A stretch of DNA of 64,000 bases from Pseudovirgaria hyperparasitica. Taxonomy: Eukaryota > Ascomycota > Dothideomycetes > Acrospermales > Acrospermaceae. Under the pieces are notes generated by a model. It searched no databases and was not told the origin of the DNA. It worked only from the letters and a program-made list of their open reading frames with translations. Position numbers and translations under genes: made by a program. The first letter of the stretch is position 1, and each line of letters opens with the position of its first letter. Positions 12,511-25,600 of this stretch are shown one piece after another. The DNA lies in contig NW_022985563.1 in assembly GCF_010093815.1 (NCBI RefSeq), positions 437,446 to 501,445 of the forward strand. The letters run 5' to 3'.

Positions 12511-13204
12511 TCAGCCCGCTGCTTCCTTGATTTGACCTCCTGCCTGCGGAGCCTCATCGATGAACTGGGGTGGTCTTGCTTCGTCCATCATGAAGGCGGG
12601 CAAGCCTTCTGACTCCGCTCCCAAGCCTTCAAATTCCACCTCCTCTCCGAGGGCTTCAAGCTCGGCATCTAGTTCTGCCTCGTCAACATCCTCAGGTACA
12701 TCGTAACTTCGGCTAATGCTCTCTTGTATCTCATTCCCGATGTCCATCAGATCCGCCATCTCATCTTGAAGCTTTTCGATTTTGTCTATGTTTACCTTGC
12801 CGTACTGCTTCCGAAGCTCCTTGGTCGTGGTTTTCATGGCATCTACCGTAGTCATAGTGTTCTTGAGGTTGTCCTGCATCATGCCTGCTTGTTCCATGTT
12901 CCACGATTGTTGCTGAAGTTGGTCACGTTGTGCTTCGTACATCTTGCGCTGTTGGAGCACCTTCAAGGCCTTTTGTTTGATCGCCGTCTTGCCGGGTCCA
13001 TCTCGCATCTTTGCCAGACGTGACTGATGTGTTGAAAGCTCTGCATTCAGTTTTGCTATCTTAACATCGACGGTCTCGATCCGACTATCGACCTAAGACT
13101 TGTCAGCTCAATGTGCGTCTTGGAAACATGCGACTGACATTGGAAATGGCACCACTGAGAGTGGGCTTTGGGGTGTTGCTCTTCGCACCAAACAAGCGAT
13201 TCAT
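12511..13204 (-). CDS. vps60: ESCRT-III component Vps60/CHMP5
   Basis: Two exons, 13204-13139 and 13092-12511, encode 215 aa; the 46-nt intron starts GTCAGT and ends CTTAG. Vps60 is an SNF7-family protein of the endosomal ESCRT-III machinery that binds Vta1/LIP5 and tunes Vps4-driven disassembly. It begins MNRLFGAKS and continues with a basic helical half (VDSRIETVDVKIAKLNAEL, then RDGPGKTAIKQKALKVLQQRK). The C-terminal half is acidic (DVPEDVDEAELDAELEALGEE) and includes the family signature around LMDIGNEIQE. The length matches yeast and human members (about 220-230 aa). It diverges from the SAPS gene across 1.28 kb. Confidence 0.93.
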
Positions 13205-14483
13205 GTTTGCATTAACAACTTGTAGCGTGTCAAGCAGTTCAACGTCGATTACGGAAGTTGATCATGTATCATGGGCTTGACGTACGTAACGCCGGGGCCT
13301 GGTAGTGTTGATGTTGAATCCTCACCAAAGCCCCGCGCCGGTAGGTGGCGCTAAGAATCGCTGCAATCCCGTGATACGAATTCGGACACCTACATTCACC
13401 CTACACCTCTTGCCAATTTACTTGTAGTGCAGTCTCATGACGGTCTGATCGACTCACTTAACACTCTCTTAGATAGACAGTAAGTCCCGCTGTAGTCAAT
13501 ACGTGGTAGCAATTGAAGATTGTTCTTGCGGGGGAAGCTCAAGCTAGAAGCTGCCGAAGCGCGTGCTCAGAGATAGATGGATACCTGATCCCACTTTCAA
13601 TCGAGTTGGCCTGCCCAAATCACACGTCTGTATTCCGTGACTCGAGCTTCCGGACGACATTCCCTCTCCAACATCACAAACGTTTTCTAATTTGTCGTGT
13701 CGCTGGTTTGCATATTCGTTTCTGCTTGTAACTTGCCATTCCCTTTCTACGGAACCCCTGCATCTACAGTTTGGCGTGGGATTTGCGTTCTCCGACTGTC
13801 CCTTCTCCCGATCGGTGTACCACCATTGCAGTCACTCAACCTCGTGAACATCGGCGACTCGATCGAAGTAGCAACCGTATATACTACGCAACCCATTCAC
13901 ACAAGCTCATTTCAGAGCTTCCGGGTGCTACCACTCACGCTATACAACTGCATCTATACGAAACTAGTCGCATCGAGGGAGAGCTCGTGTGAGTTGGCCG
14001 AGACCCCCTCCATAACAGACAGCCTTGACAGAATTATGAACCATACGATCTCTCTTTCGACGAAGCCTAATCACTTGACGTGCCAGGTTCAACGTTTCCA
14101 GATTTTCTCCTGAGCCAACCCTCGATCACTGCCCCGCAATCGCCCTATCATACACCTCATCAATCGTGGCTATTTGTCTGTCTGATCTGTTTGAAAGTAT
14201 TGATTTTCTCAACATTTGTGAGTCAGAACCATGCTTCATTTTCGTATGCAGGACGGGAGCTTACTTCTCGCGACTGGTATCTGAGCTGGATCAGGGGCCT
14301 TGCCGGTTCGTGCGCTCGACACAAGCTGATATCCACTACTAGTACCAAGTCACGAATACGACCAGCCTGTTCATTTCTCAATCGCTTGCATGAAAGCCAA
14401 AATTGGGCTGAAGCTACCTCATTCCCCAACGCCTCCATCGATATCTGCGTAGCTTTAGCGCTGACTGAGCGTAACGTCTCGCG
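13205..14483. other. Long divergent spacer, Vps60 / SAPS gene
   Basis: About 1.3 kb between two divergent starts. Pyrimidine-rich stretches and several upstream ATGs suggest a long leader, possibly with an intron, for the SAPS gene. Overlapping small ORFs (13513-14553) share no frame or domain and are treated as leader noise. Confidence 0.45.
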
Positions 14484-17400
14484 ATGTTTTGGCGCTTCGG
14501 AAACTATGCGAACATATCCACCCTCGATACTATTCTGGACAAGCCAGATCTGACGGTAGAAGAACTGCTGGACGAGTCAGACTTGATACAAGAATTAAAG
14601 CAGCAAAATACAAAACTCATTGAGTACCTGCGAGACAGTAATGTTTTGGAGCGGCTGTTGCGATATGTCATTGCGCCAAAGGAATCGCTGTCCCCAGAAG
14701 AAGAGCCAGAAGAAGGAGGGAAGACGGAAAGGCGTGATTCTCGCGAGGGCTTCTTCTCAAGAGTGCGCGCTAAATCGAGGTCCATGTCGAACTCCAAGTC
14801 AGAAACACCCGATGAAGGGGATAGTAAAGAAGAGAAACAGCGCATGAAATACGCGTATGTGGCATGTGAAATTCTGTCCTGCGAAATCTATTCGATTTCG
14901 CAAGCGCTTATAGAGGATAATCGCGATGCTCTACGCACGTTCTGGCAATATGTCAAGCAACCTCCCCAACTTGATCCAGTACAAGCTGGATATTTCACGA
15001 AAGTGAACGAGGCACTTCTGGATAGAGATACTGGACAGATGCTTGCTTTCCTAAAGAGCATTGCTAGAGTTGTGCCGGACATGTTACAACATGTGGACTG
15101 TCCTATGATCATGGACCTCTTACTTAAGATAATCAGCCTGGAAAAGAATGAGGGAGGCGAGGGTATCGTTGATGTTTGTATTCCGCCCGCATCTAGACAG
15201 TTCATACTGACACTTGCAAGTGGCTCCAAACCCAGGATCTCGTCCCTATTTTGCTGTCATATTTATCGCCTGAATATACGGCCTCCATGCAGACTTCAGC
15301 TGGCGACTTCTTGAAAGCAATCATCACGATATCCGCCAATGCTACGACGCAAGATCAGTCTGTTATTGGTCCTAATGAACTCACTCGACAACTTGTTTCC
15401 GAAAACTGCGTCAAGTCCATGATTACTGATATGCTTAATGGTGGGAATCCGCTAACAGTAGGTGTTGGAATTGTAATCGAGGTCATCCGAAAGAACAATT
15501 CAGATTATGATCTTGAGAACCAGACTGGTCCCGTTCCAAAGTCATCCGACCCAATATATCTCGGTACCCTTCTCAGGGAGTTCGCGATGCATATACCCAA
15601 ATTCATGGATCTCATTAACAATTCACACAACATCACTACGACAAACAGCGACGGCACTAAAACAGTTAAGAGGCGAGAGATAAAAGCGGCCTTTGGCGAG
15701 AAAATAGAACCCCTAGGCTTTGATCGGTTCAAAACCTGTGAATTGATGGCTGAGCTGTTGCACTGTAGCAACATGGCCTTGTTGAATGAAAGAGGTGCCG
15801 AGGATGATGTTAGAAAGAGAGATTCGGAGCGTGACCTTTTGAAGGCAGAAGGCAAGCTACAACCCGCCCGAAGTCCTACTGTAAACGACTTCGGTACCAG
15901 CGTCGACAGCCATGGGTTCCATCATGCTAGGGCTCCCTCAAGCGAGTCCCCAGAAGAGATAAAAAAACTGGAAGTACAGAACAATACAGAAGAAGACGAA
16001 TTCGAAAAGGTCACGTCATCCGAGGCAGTATCGGACGAGATGAAGGATGATCTAGATGATAGAAAAGACATCGGCGAGCCCCTTGAACGATCACCAAAGA
16101 CACATCCACGTGGAACTCAACAAAATTCAGACCTACCAGAACCCAAAGACAAACTGCTTTCACTCAGAGAAGATGAGAATACAAATGCTGAGTCTCCTAC
16201 TGCGGCCGGCTTGACTGCCAAAGTCGAAGAACTAGAGATCGAGAACGAAAATAAAGACGACGGATCATCCTCAGTTAAGCCACCTGCCTCATTACTCACG
16301 AAGCATTTGAATGAGGAGAGTGGAAATGAGCACGATGCTACGCATCCTGAAGACAAGCCTGCACCTCTGTTTTCAGGGCCTCGATCGCATGGACCAGCCG
16401 ACTCCACGGATAAGCCGTCTCTCAATATCACCAGCCCAACGATACCAGAAAGTGAGGCATCCGAGATAACACCAATAGAAGATGCCAGCGAGTCTCAGTC
16501 TGTCATGCTCTCAGAGCAATGTGCTGGCCAGGCACCATTGTACGAAGTGGACATTGATGGATCTCCTGTCGTTGGAGATCTCTTGAAGATGAAATTCGTC
16601 GAGAACAAGGTAGTTCCGACCATACTCGTGAGTCGATAATATGTCTAAAGAGTACGTATGATTGCTGAATTATCCAGGATTTTTTCTTCAGGTTTCCATG
16701 GAACAATTTCTTACATAACGTTGTATACGATGTTGTACAGCAAGTTTTCAATGGTCCAATGGAACGCGGCTACAACCGTAGTCTTGCTATCGACCTGTTC
16801 GAGACTGGGCGCATCACAGAACGGATCATTGAGGGCCAGGAAGCGTCCGACAAATCTCAGACAGAAACGAATATGCGCCTCGGCTACATGGGTCATTTAA
16901 CGTTGATCGCTGAAGAGGTCCTCAAATTTACCGAGAGACACCCAGCAGAGCTCCTATCCCAAGCTGTGCTGGATAGAGTCACGAGCCAGACCTGGAACGA
17001 TTATGTGGAGAATACTTTGGCCGATACGCGGGAACGCGACAACGCTATACTTGGCGGTGTCAGGCCCGACATAAACGTAGGCCCTCGTCAAGCCGTGTTG
17101 AATGCTGTCAATGCAGCTTCAAGCTTCGGCGGAAATAACACATCACTGGCAAGTGCAGGCTTAGGCGGAAGCGGTTCAATAGGACTCGACAGCATGGACC
17201 TTGGCAATACTGGTGCAGGCGGATACTCCAGCTTTGGAGGAGGCCTTCTTAGTGGTTTCAACAACTCAAGCGATGAAGAGGACGAGGAGATGGAAGAAGG
17301 CGACACCACGGAAGGAAGAGAGCGAAATACAGTCCAACTGAGTGACTCGGACCAAGTGGGTGAACTCTCATTCGAAGACGTTGAGATGGAATACCGATGA
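14484..17400 (+). CDS. SAPS-domain protein, Sit4/PP6 phosphatase-associated
   Basis: Three exons, 14484-15173, 15221-16627 and 16678-17400, encode 939 aa; introns are 47 and 50 nt, both phase 0. SAPS proteins (yeast Sap155/185/190, S. pombe Ekc1, animal PP6R) are regulatory subunits of the Sit4/PP6 Ser/Thr phosphatase, acting in cell-cycle and nutrient control. The conserved fold begins MFWRFGNYANISTLDTILDK and runs through DWLQTQDLVPILLSYL. A long acidic, Ser-rich insertion (about residues 450-690) separates it from DFFFRFPWNNFLHNVVYD, a signature near the end of the domain. The tail is acidic (EEDEEMEEGD). The ORF ends at 17398-17400 after GELSFEDVEMEYR, but a second in-frame terminal exon at 17830-18180 may be used instead (see that entry). 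Confidence 0.92.
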
Positions 17401-17829
17401 TGCGAAAGTGTACGCTCCTGGGATTTCTTCAACTTGTCAGTCCTATTGAAGCGCTTTTGTCATTTTCACTGTGTCTCACACCTCATGTTGCTTTTGAGAC
17501 TTGCGGCACATTGCTCACGTATTCTTATGATTTCACGTACAAACTATCGCATGGAGTCTCGAGATATGGGTGCAGCAAGAGCTATGGCTCACCGCGCTTT
17601 CTCTCGGCATTGTCGAAAAGAACGCTGTGAGCGGGCGTGATAGTTTTGTTAGCAATCGAAACTATCAAGGCTACAGTCAATTGTGAGGCATGCATGGATC
17701 ATCTGAACTGCGCCATTCAACTCGGTCATATTTCTCTCTTTCCATGCGCCACCGCATGCACTACTATCGTCTTATTCTTGCTGTGCGCTTGTTTTGTCTT
17801 ACAGGTCGGCTGACAGAATTGAAAAATAG

Positions 17830-18180
17830 ATTGTCCGCTCCCCCGACCCGGCTGAACCGCTTGGGTTCGCATCAACCTCTGAGGCGCCAGAGTCTTCTGC
17901 CATTCCTGCACCACTTGCGGTACCCCCATCACGTGCTCGTCGCCAATTTGCAGCACGGCTTGCCCAGCGCAAAGCGCAGATGGAAGCCGAGAATAAAGTA
18001 GACGACGAGGATGACGAAAGGGACAATGACGATGATGATGATAGCGATGATGCGCCACTCGAGCAGAAATTCATCACTAAACCTAAGATGAGTGTGGGCT
18101 CGAGCAGAGGACCGGAGAGATTCAGCGGTTTATTCGGCAGTGACGATGACTCTAGCGATGAGGAGTACCAAAGAGGGTGA
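17830..18180 (+). other. Possible alternative 3' exon of the SAPS gene
   Basis: An open frame from 17830 to the stop at 18180 reads IVRSPDPAEPLGF..., then PPSRARRQFAARLAQRKAQ, then a strongly acidic tail ending SDDDSSDEEYQRG. It has no ATG at its head. It follows a pyrimidine-rich tract (cttgttttgtcttacag) and an in-frame TAG that doubles as an acceptor. A GTGGGT donor at 17356 inside the SAPS third exon is in the same phase, so splicing 17356-17829 would swap the last 14 codons for 116. Acidic tails of this kind suit SAPS proteins. A 474-nt intron would be long for this genome, so the use of this exon is uncertain. Confidence 0.4.
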
Positions 18181-18679
18181 TCCGGCACCTAGCACGAGAC
18201 CTGAGTGGTTTATTGTCTCTTGGGTAGCCAGTGGCATGTTGGCTGAACGAAGAGTGTATGATACACATGATGGCTTCGCATACGAGTGGTTCGGCCATGA
18301 GAGAAACAGAAACTATGGCGGAAGTTTAAGTTCCTGCTTCACATTCACATTTCTGGCACGGGAAATTCTAGATACCAATATCATAGATAGAACGAAAGTA
18401 ATGCCTACGCGAATCTATTTACTACCACGGTGAATTACCTTCGACGGAAAATTGGGCTCAGACAGGGCTGTGACTGAACCCGGAGTTAAGGTTCGGACGC
18501 TCTTCGGCAGACCAAAAGTCGAAACACCAGCAGCACAACTAATACTCCAGCTCAACGCACAACATCCCCGAAAGCTTGGCTTTTTCAAGACTACTGGATC
18601 GCACCCGCATCATAGAGTCCATAATCAGTAAACATGTAATCTGAAGGAAGTGGAGAGTACTACACTAATACGACGACAG
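18181..18679. other. Intergenic spacer before the HTH gene
   Basis: This 0.5 kb should hold the 3' end of the SAPS transcript and the leader of the next gene. A branch-point-like ACTAAT followed by GACAG lies at 18664-18679, suggesting that an intron ends here. No other feature is visible. Confidence 0.45.
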
Positions 18680-19656
18680 TGTCTGGTTCAGTGTCTTCTG
18701 AGTCTTCTGACTCGGACTCCTTCTCCACTTCAGATTCAGATTCATCCAACGACGAACCGCAAGCCGACCGACCACAAACCGAGAACAACGAAAGCCCCAA
18801 TACACTCCCAGCCCCTGAAAATGCCACTGATAATGCACCTCAAGACAGCGAAACTGTCTCGTCAGGGTCGTCGAAGAAGCCTGCAGCGCCCACGCCTCTG
18901 TTCCCAAACGCCGCAGTAGTTGACAAGCGCAACGCAAGCTTTCGCGTCCCCGACGAAACCCGTATTGAAATCGTACGCTGCTTGATAATCGGCTGGAAGC
19001 CCGTCGAAATCGCGCCTCGCCTCAACGTTAGCTTACACAGCGTCTACAATATTAAGAACAACTTGATGAAATATGGCTCCTCGCTCAAAAGCCCGGAGGG
19101 GCACCGCGCAGGCCGCAGACCAAAGATGACACGTGATGACGAGAAAGCACTTTTGTCATGGCTTGTCAAGAATGGCTGGAAAGAGCAGAGCGATATGATT
19201 GAATGGCTGACGAAGGAAAGGGGAGTGACCATGCAGAGGAGCTCTTTATCAAGAATATTGCGAAAGAAGGGCTGGAACGAGAATACTATCAAGAGGATGG
19301 GCGGAAAGGGATTGGAGGTCAAGAAGGACAGAAAGAGGAGAGGACCAGGGAAGAAGACGTTGATGCGGAACTCGTTGGCGGGAGAGGGAGTTGGTGCAGC
19401 GAACTCCCAACAACAACAACAACAGCAACAACAGCAGCAGCAGCAAACAGATCAGCCGCCTCAGCAATTGTCACCGCAAAATCAGCCCCATTCGCAGCTG
19501 TATCCCCCAAATACTGTTCCGAACGTGAATGTCCCTACGTCATCGAGTACTCCCATGGGCCTACCGATTGATCCTCAATTGAATTCACGTGTGACTCAGG
19601 GTCAATTTGGGTTGTACGACCTGAATGGGAACCAGGTTGGAACGAGTCATCGGTGA
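18680..19656 (+). CDS. Helix-turn-helix protein related to transposase DNA-binding domains
   Basis: The open frame continues to a TGA at 19654-19656 and encodes at least 325 aa. No ATG lies between the upstream in-frame stop (18637) and 18680, while a branch point and GACAG acceptor end at 18679. I therefore take 18680 as the start of a coding exon whose first exon is not located. After a Ser/Asp-rich head come two helix-turn-helix segments: VPDETRIEIVRCLIIGWKPV then EIAPRLNVSLHSVYNIKNNL, followed by GHRAGRRPKMT and a second helical block ending SRILRKKGW. This pattern resembles the paired-like N-terminal domain of Tc1/IS630-type transposases, but no DDE catalytic domain follows. Instead there is a basic patch and a polyglutamine/proline tail encoded by CAA/CAG repeats. 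It is probably a DNA-binding host protein; function unknown. Confidence 0.7.
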
Positions 19657-22600
19657 CCGTCGTATCTCGTTGCTAAATGTAGTCAATTTGACCTATCGCA
19701 ACTAGCTAGTACAGTTCGCGAGAACAAGACTCTTTCATCATGCTCAATCTCAAGAGACCTGCCAGGATGACTGCACCTATGTAAACCCTGGACCCGCCTG
19801 AAACGCTGTCTTTTCTTGGAGAAATCACAAAAATTTCTGTTTGAACATCTAGCAGCCACGAATACTGGGGCACTTGCAGCAAGATACAAGAGCAGCCACG
19901 TCCTATAGTAGCTATGCGACACCAGGCCGACGTGCAAAGTCTCGCTACATCTACACGATTGTCGGTCAGCGCCTATAACATGTCGTTACATGTGACCATG
20001 TCAACGACCTTGACAATCACAAGGCACCACACCGACCATGCTGGTACTCGAGTCAACCGTGGTCTAGAGAGTCAAACTACAAGGTAAAAGGGTCAATCTG
20101 TAATGATTACCATTATTCCTAGTGTTTAGTATACACAATAATAGTACAGGATCTCATGTATACGTAATCTACCAAACATAACGGTCGTCTACTTTCCGCT
20201 ATGAACCAGCAGAGCCCGATGAACAGACTCCGCAAGCCACTGACGCTGCACTTCCGGAAAACATCAACCGGTTTGTACATATATACAGATACTGATCATA
20301 GACTGTATCTGGGAAAGCAATGTTCTTATCAATGTACGCAGAATCCAGTACTTCCTTACTTAGATGGCATAGCTTGTGCTGCTATGTTACCACAATTCAT
20401 GCGTAAAAGAGTACCAACAATTACGGGAAACAACAGAGATCATACTGTCTGACGTCGAATATTTACGAAGACTAGGTGATAGATGCAGGTTCTGCCCCTC
20501 ACTTACCAGGGATGATCTCACATCTTAATCGTCATCATGCAAAAGAGACCGCACAAAGTGATCATGTTCATATACACAGCAGAACAGCCAAGGTTAATTG
20601 AAAAAAGGAAAAGTCCTAAGCTTTGATGTTTCTCTCGAGTCTGAAGAAACAACGATTCCGGCAGCACTGTCTTTCTTAATGCTACAAGAAGGATGTCTTG
20701 ATCTGATAGTATCGAGCAAGCCAAGAGAAGCCTTATAATGAGACACAACTTGCGTCCCCTCGATAAGGGAGTTCCTGTAATACAAGTGGGAGCTGAGAAT
20801 ATTATGATAGCGGATCGCCAGCTAGCTACAATGTTCTATTGTCGGAAGGATCGCTCATATGTCTGCCTCCTTGCTTGAGCGTCCTGAGGATATCGCGAAT
20901 GACTGTCTTGCTGCAAGGAGATTCTTTTTTACTAACACAAAATATGCCCTAATTAGGCGAGTCTCGTCGCACGAAACACAGAGTCACCTCAATTACAACT
21001 ATGCTGCACATGTAGACCTAGTACTGATCATCGGCGCCTAGGGTCTGTGGGTGGAGATTGTCATCACTGTGTGTGCCGGACAGGACATGGTACGTTTGAT
21101 TAAAGGCCAGCAAGGAAGTGGGACGAACCATGAGGTGTGCCGGATCTTGGCATTGGGTCATTCAGCTGCTCTGTACTTGAACGGTGTTTTTTGCGTATAC
21201 CTATGCTTAAGATGGAAGCAGGACATACGTGCGAAGGTATTGCTTATATGCGACTCATGTTTCAAGGATTGCCGGGTAGATCTCCTTGGCTGAATAGCTT
21301 GCCATTGGTGAATGGGTGCGGCGGCTGCCAATTTTCAGGGGGGATACATGGCTCATATACTCGCCTTTGCTGACTGTCGGGTGGACCATCTCTTCTCTAC
21401 TATATAACACACGCCGTGTTCCTCTCAATTTCCTAAGCAAAAGCAGAAAGTTGATGTCTGACAGTGGACATGGTACATTACCCAGCATGTACGTGGCCAC
21501 CGATGTGGTGCTCTTTATGAGAGGGAAAGACAATTGATACTTTGGGCAGAACACATGCGACCGTCACTTTGTGTCTGGGATTCGACACCTCTCTCAGTAT
21601 GGTCAGCATCTCATAGCAATGATGATGGTGATCGTCATTATCCACAGCAAGATGCAGGAACTACACAGAAGACTTTAAGAGGACAGCGGCGAGGCCAGAG
21701 AGCCTTGAGCGTTTGTATCGAAAAGAGCCACTATACCACTGTTTCGGGACATGACTCGCATTGCTTCCAATCCCAGAGACTTGTCGGAAGCAAAACAGGA
21801 TGGTTGCAAGCTTTCATGAGCAACCCAAGAAGTTTATACTTGCTGGATCATCAACACTTCACGAGCTGTTATCGGAGCGCTGTGAATGGTTGCGTCCAAC
21901 CCTAGACAAACCCGGCGTCATTGTGACGGGAAACGCGTACAAAGACTACAAAAGAGTTTTTTCTGGGCGTGGTTCTTACCACCGCACCACTTACCAGGAG
22001 GCATTCTTTACCTGCAAGAGCCGTCATGCCCAATGCTTTCAATGCGTGAGATGGAGTTCCAGTGAACACTATGTCATCATAAGTGATGAGTAGTCTTTAT
22101 GGAACGACGGAGGGCATCGCGATTCTCTACTGATGATGATTATCATTACTTGTTCACATATAAGAACGCATCGAGATAGATTCAGATTTGGAGCGGATAT
22201 AGGCCATATCTGTGAGCACAACGGCAGAAGCACATTGCGAATCTCCAGACTGAGCGGAACGCCTTGGTGGAAGGGGTTGAGGAAGATATCACCAGGTATC
22301 TAGATGAAGGAAGTCAAGGGAAGGTGTAAGATGGTCTATATATCCCTTTGGGTAACCTGGTGACTGGGCGTATTTGTGCCGGGTGGGTCTCAGAAGACAA
22401 GGTATGCTTGTGATATAACTCTATTCACAGATCTCTGATAAGGTCTATTCACGTGAACATTACTTTCTAAGACACACCCTCCATGTCCTCTCCGCTTACG
22501 TGTACCAAAGCATATTCAAATATATAACTTCTTCTGTCGCCTTCTAGAGTGTTAACCTTAGAAGTCTCGCACTACTGTGCTAACTTAGGCTAGCATATCG

Positions 22601-25600
22601 TGCTAGTTTCTTCGAAAGTACGATGTTACTTATTTCTGTTTTGGCTGTCGCCCGTCAAGACGCTTATTACGTATGAGGGGCCTCACATAAATACAATGCC
22701 GATCTTCATCGTCTAATGATGCTGGTAAATAGTACACGCAGCGAACAGTGAGCAGCTGTATTATCATAGCTTAATGCATGACAGGTCTTGAGCGGTGAAC
22801 GGTCACGTCGAATACTATATGGTATGAGCACAAGTGACTTAACCCCCTTTTCTTGGACCTGAAATTGCCGAGTAGAAACTACCATATGTAGTCACCAACT
22901 CACTCGTCTCGTGCGAGAGAAGCATATATCTACACATCTCCCACGAGTTCGACTCTGGCAAGTATAAATGTGTTTTAAGCTCATTCACTTAATACTTCCT
23001 TATACATACATGGTGCCCCCCACCAAACATACCTCAATGCGCGAATTCTCCTTCCAGGTAGACCCACCAGATCGAAAATGCGTACATGTCCTTATTCCTT
23101 TCGCTGTCTGGTCCAGAAAAACTTCTCCCAGGCGCTGCAGACGGAATCGTTCAAGCTTCGTGTTCGTGGTGCCTGTCCATCTTCCCTAAAGCAAGGAGAA
23201 AAGCACCGTGTAGTGGCAGGGCTGAGGAGCCTTGCGTTCACACTAAGGTATTTCCACTGAGCACGCTCACCTCCTCCTTACAATCCGTATAGTAGACAGA
23301 AGTTCATTATATAGTCGCTCTTGCATTGTATCGGCATATGGTTGGTTCATATGCTTAGTTATCCTTTGACGTACGAATGTATTGCATCGCCGAATAGTGC
23401 TAATAAGCACAGAACAACAACAACCACAAATACCCCTTACTAGCAAAACAGTTCACGATAACACCATCTTGTCTCAAACATCAGAAAACAACGTATAAGA
23501 ACTGTGCCTAGTCAAGAAAAAAGCAAGACAACGCGGTATCTGTGACTCGCGACTGCATCATCATGGCCAGCGAACTCCTGAACTACCAACAACCCATTGA
23601 CCTCTCAGACCAGTAATATACTTCCAATTGCCTAATAACATGCCGTCCCTTAGATGGTTCGCAGAATAGTATAATAGCATATTATAGCACGCAAAAAAAA
23701 GAAAAAAAAAAGACAATGAAGAGAGACCATACATGCGAAAGTCTCAAACACAGCTAGCCCTCTTCACAGAAACCTCTTGACAGCAACCCGGCAACCCCTC
23801 CACAAAACCCCTGAATACGATTCACCCACCATACCAAAGAGCGCCAGGTAATACCTATATATATATTTATATATAAGCCCCCAGACCCAAACTCCTTCCA
23901 AATCCCAAATTAGCAAAAAGCTTGACTACCAAGGTCTAGGAATATCTGTGATGGATGTGATGCCGGTTAGTCGGTCTAATATGGGGCCGTCTGGACTGGG
24001 GTTGCAGTGCTGATGATGTGTGGCGTTAGGATGGGGTGATGCTGATCGTCACTGCTCTCTCTATCATCATCACGTCTTACCCCTCCCTCGCGCGCCGCAC
24101 ACTAACTAGCTAGTATTGACTTATCTACAGTGCCCAAGTACACGAGGGTCTGTCTTCGGGTTTTCAGACGATCCAAGTTATAACAGCCGTGAAAGCGGAT
24201 ACCAATGTATAGATACGTAAGAATACAACGTTTAGCTTTCTTTCCCAAAAGCCCAAGAAAGCTTTACCATATAAACATTTAAAACAAAACCGAGTAGGGT
24301 TTGGTTAATGATTACTTTAGCATTTCAGAGTCTTAGAGTCTAGGTACAGGAGAATCATACGATGTATTCATATAGATTAAAGTTTTTCAGGCGAAAATTC
24401 ACTATCATCGAATGTGTCTTCTCTCTCTCTTTCTCCCCTGATACAATAACCCTAATGCACACCCAACCCAATCCCATCATGATTGATTTGGATGGGATGG
24501 GATGAAATGTACATAGAGGACTTGCCCTGCCTTGATGGTCCGGTGGTAACTTTATTGAACAAAACATCAAACGACAAAGCAGGTTTGTTCAAAGGTGGTG
24601 GTGCTACTCCCAGTCAGCCTTAACAGACGTGGTACCGGATGGCTGGTAGGCAGGTAGGTACGCAGGTACGCAGAACGAACGGGAAGACATTAAAGGGAGA
24701 CCACCAGACAGGCCTTGGTACAAAAGAACAGAACGAGACAGAACAGGCAGTACAGCACGGTATATAGGTAGAGTGGAGCGAATGTGAAAATACCCCTGAA
24801 GTCTGCTCTAAGGCCGACCGTCAGATGTACTCTACTCCACTGTCAAACATGACCCGAAGGGGTGGGCTGTGTTGCAGATCAGGCGGGGCTGCCGCCGAGA
24901 TTTGGGGTCTGGGACTGAACGATGTGGCCAGGTCCATAGAAGAGCAGTACAGCAGCAGGCTGGAGCTCCAGGACCGAATGTCCCGATCGGGTAACCAGAC
25001 CCGAAGATATTCTATTGTAGTTTGTAGATGACAGTCGTTTGTTGACTGAGTAGTTGCTATTCATCCGGATATGCAACAGTGGCTTTGGGGAAAATGATGA
25101 GCCGGCAACCCCCTCGGGGCCTGCCACCGAGTACTTTGTACGAAAGATGGAAGACGTCTGTTAGATGTCTTCCGGTGTGAACAAACATCAAAGAAGATGA
25201 GAAGGGTACACATGAGGTTGAAGTAAGCTTAGCTGTCATGTTATCGTACCTTGGTCGTGTGAACTGGAATTGAAGCTCCTGCGACCCTTAAATGAATCTA
25301 GATGGTTCCACATATACAACGGACGGTTGAACCGTGGTAGTCAGCCACAGCCACCTCGACACCGTTGCTGCACATAACCATAACCATTCAACAAGTAAAC
25401 GATATTATCAGGTTCCTCAGTGAATGGCAGCCGTCCCGAGTACCATGTACGCTGAACCAGTACCTTGTTGTGGCAAGTGAAGAGAGGTTGGTAATGGCTC
25501 GGGTGGTGCTGCTATCGGGATCGAGTGTCGGTCCGTTCTTGACGTGCCTCGTGTCAGACACATGTCTTAACACCTCAGACGGACGAGACTTGTGAGTTGA

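Noticed and set aside
22930-22965. B-box-like AGTTCGACTC suggestive of a tRNA
   Set aside because: No A box or cloverleaf arms fit upstream. I found no convincing tRNA anywhere in the window.
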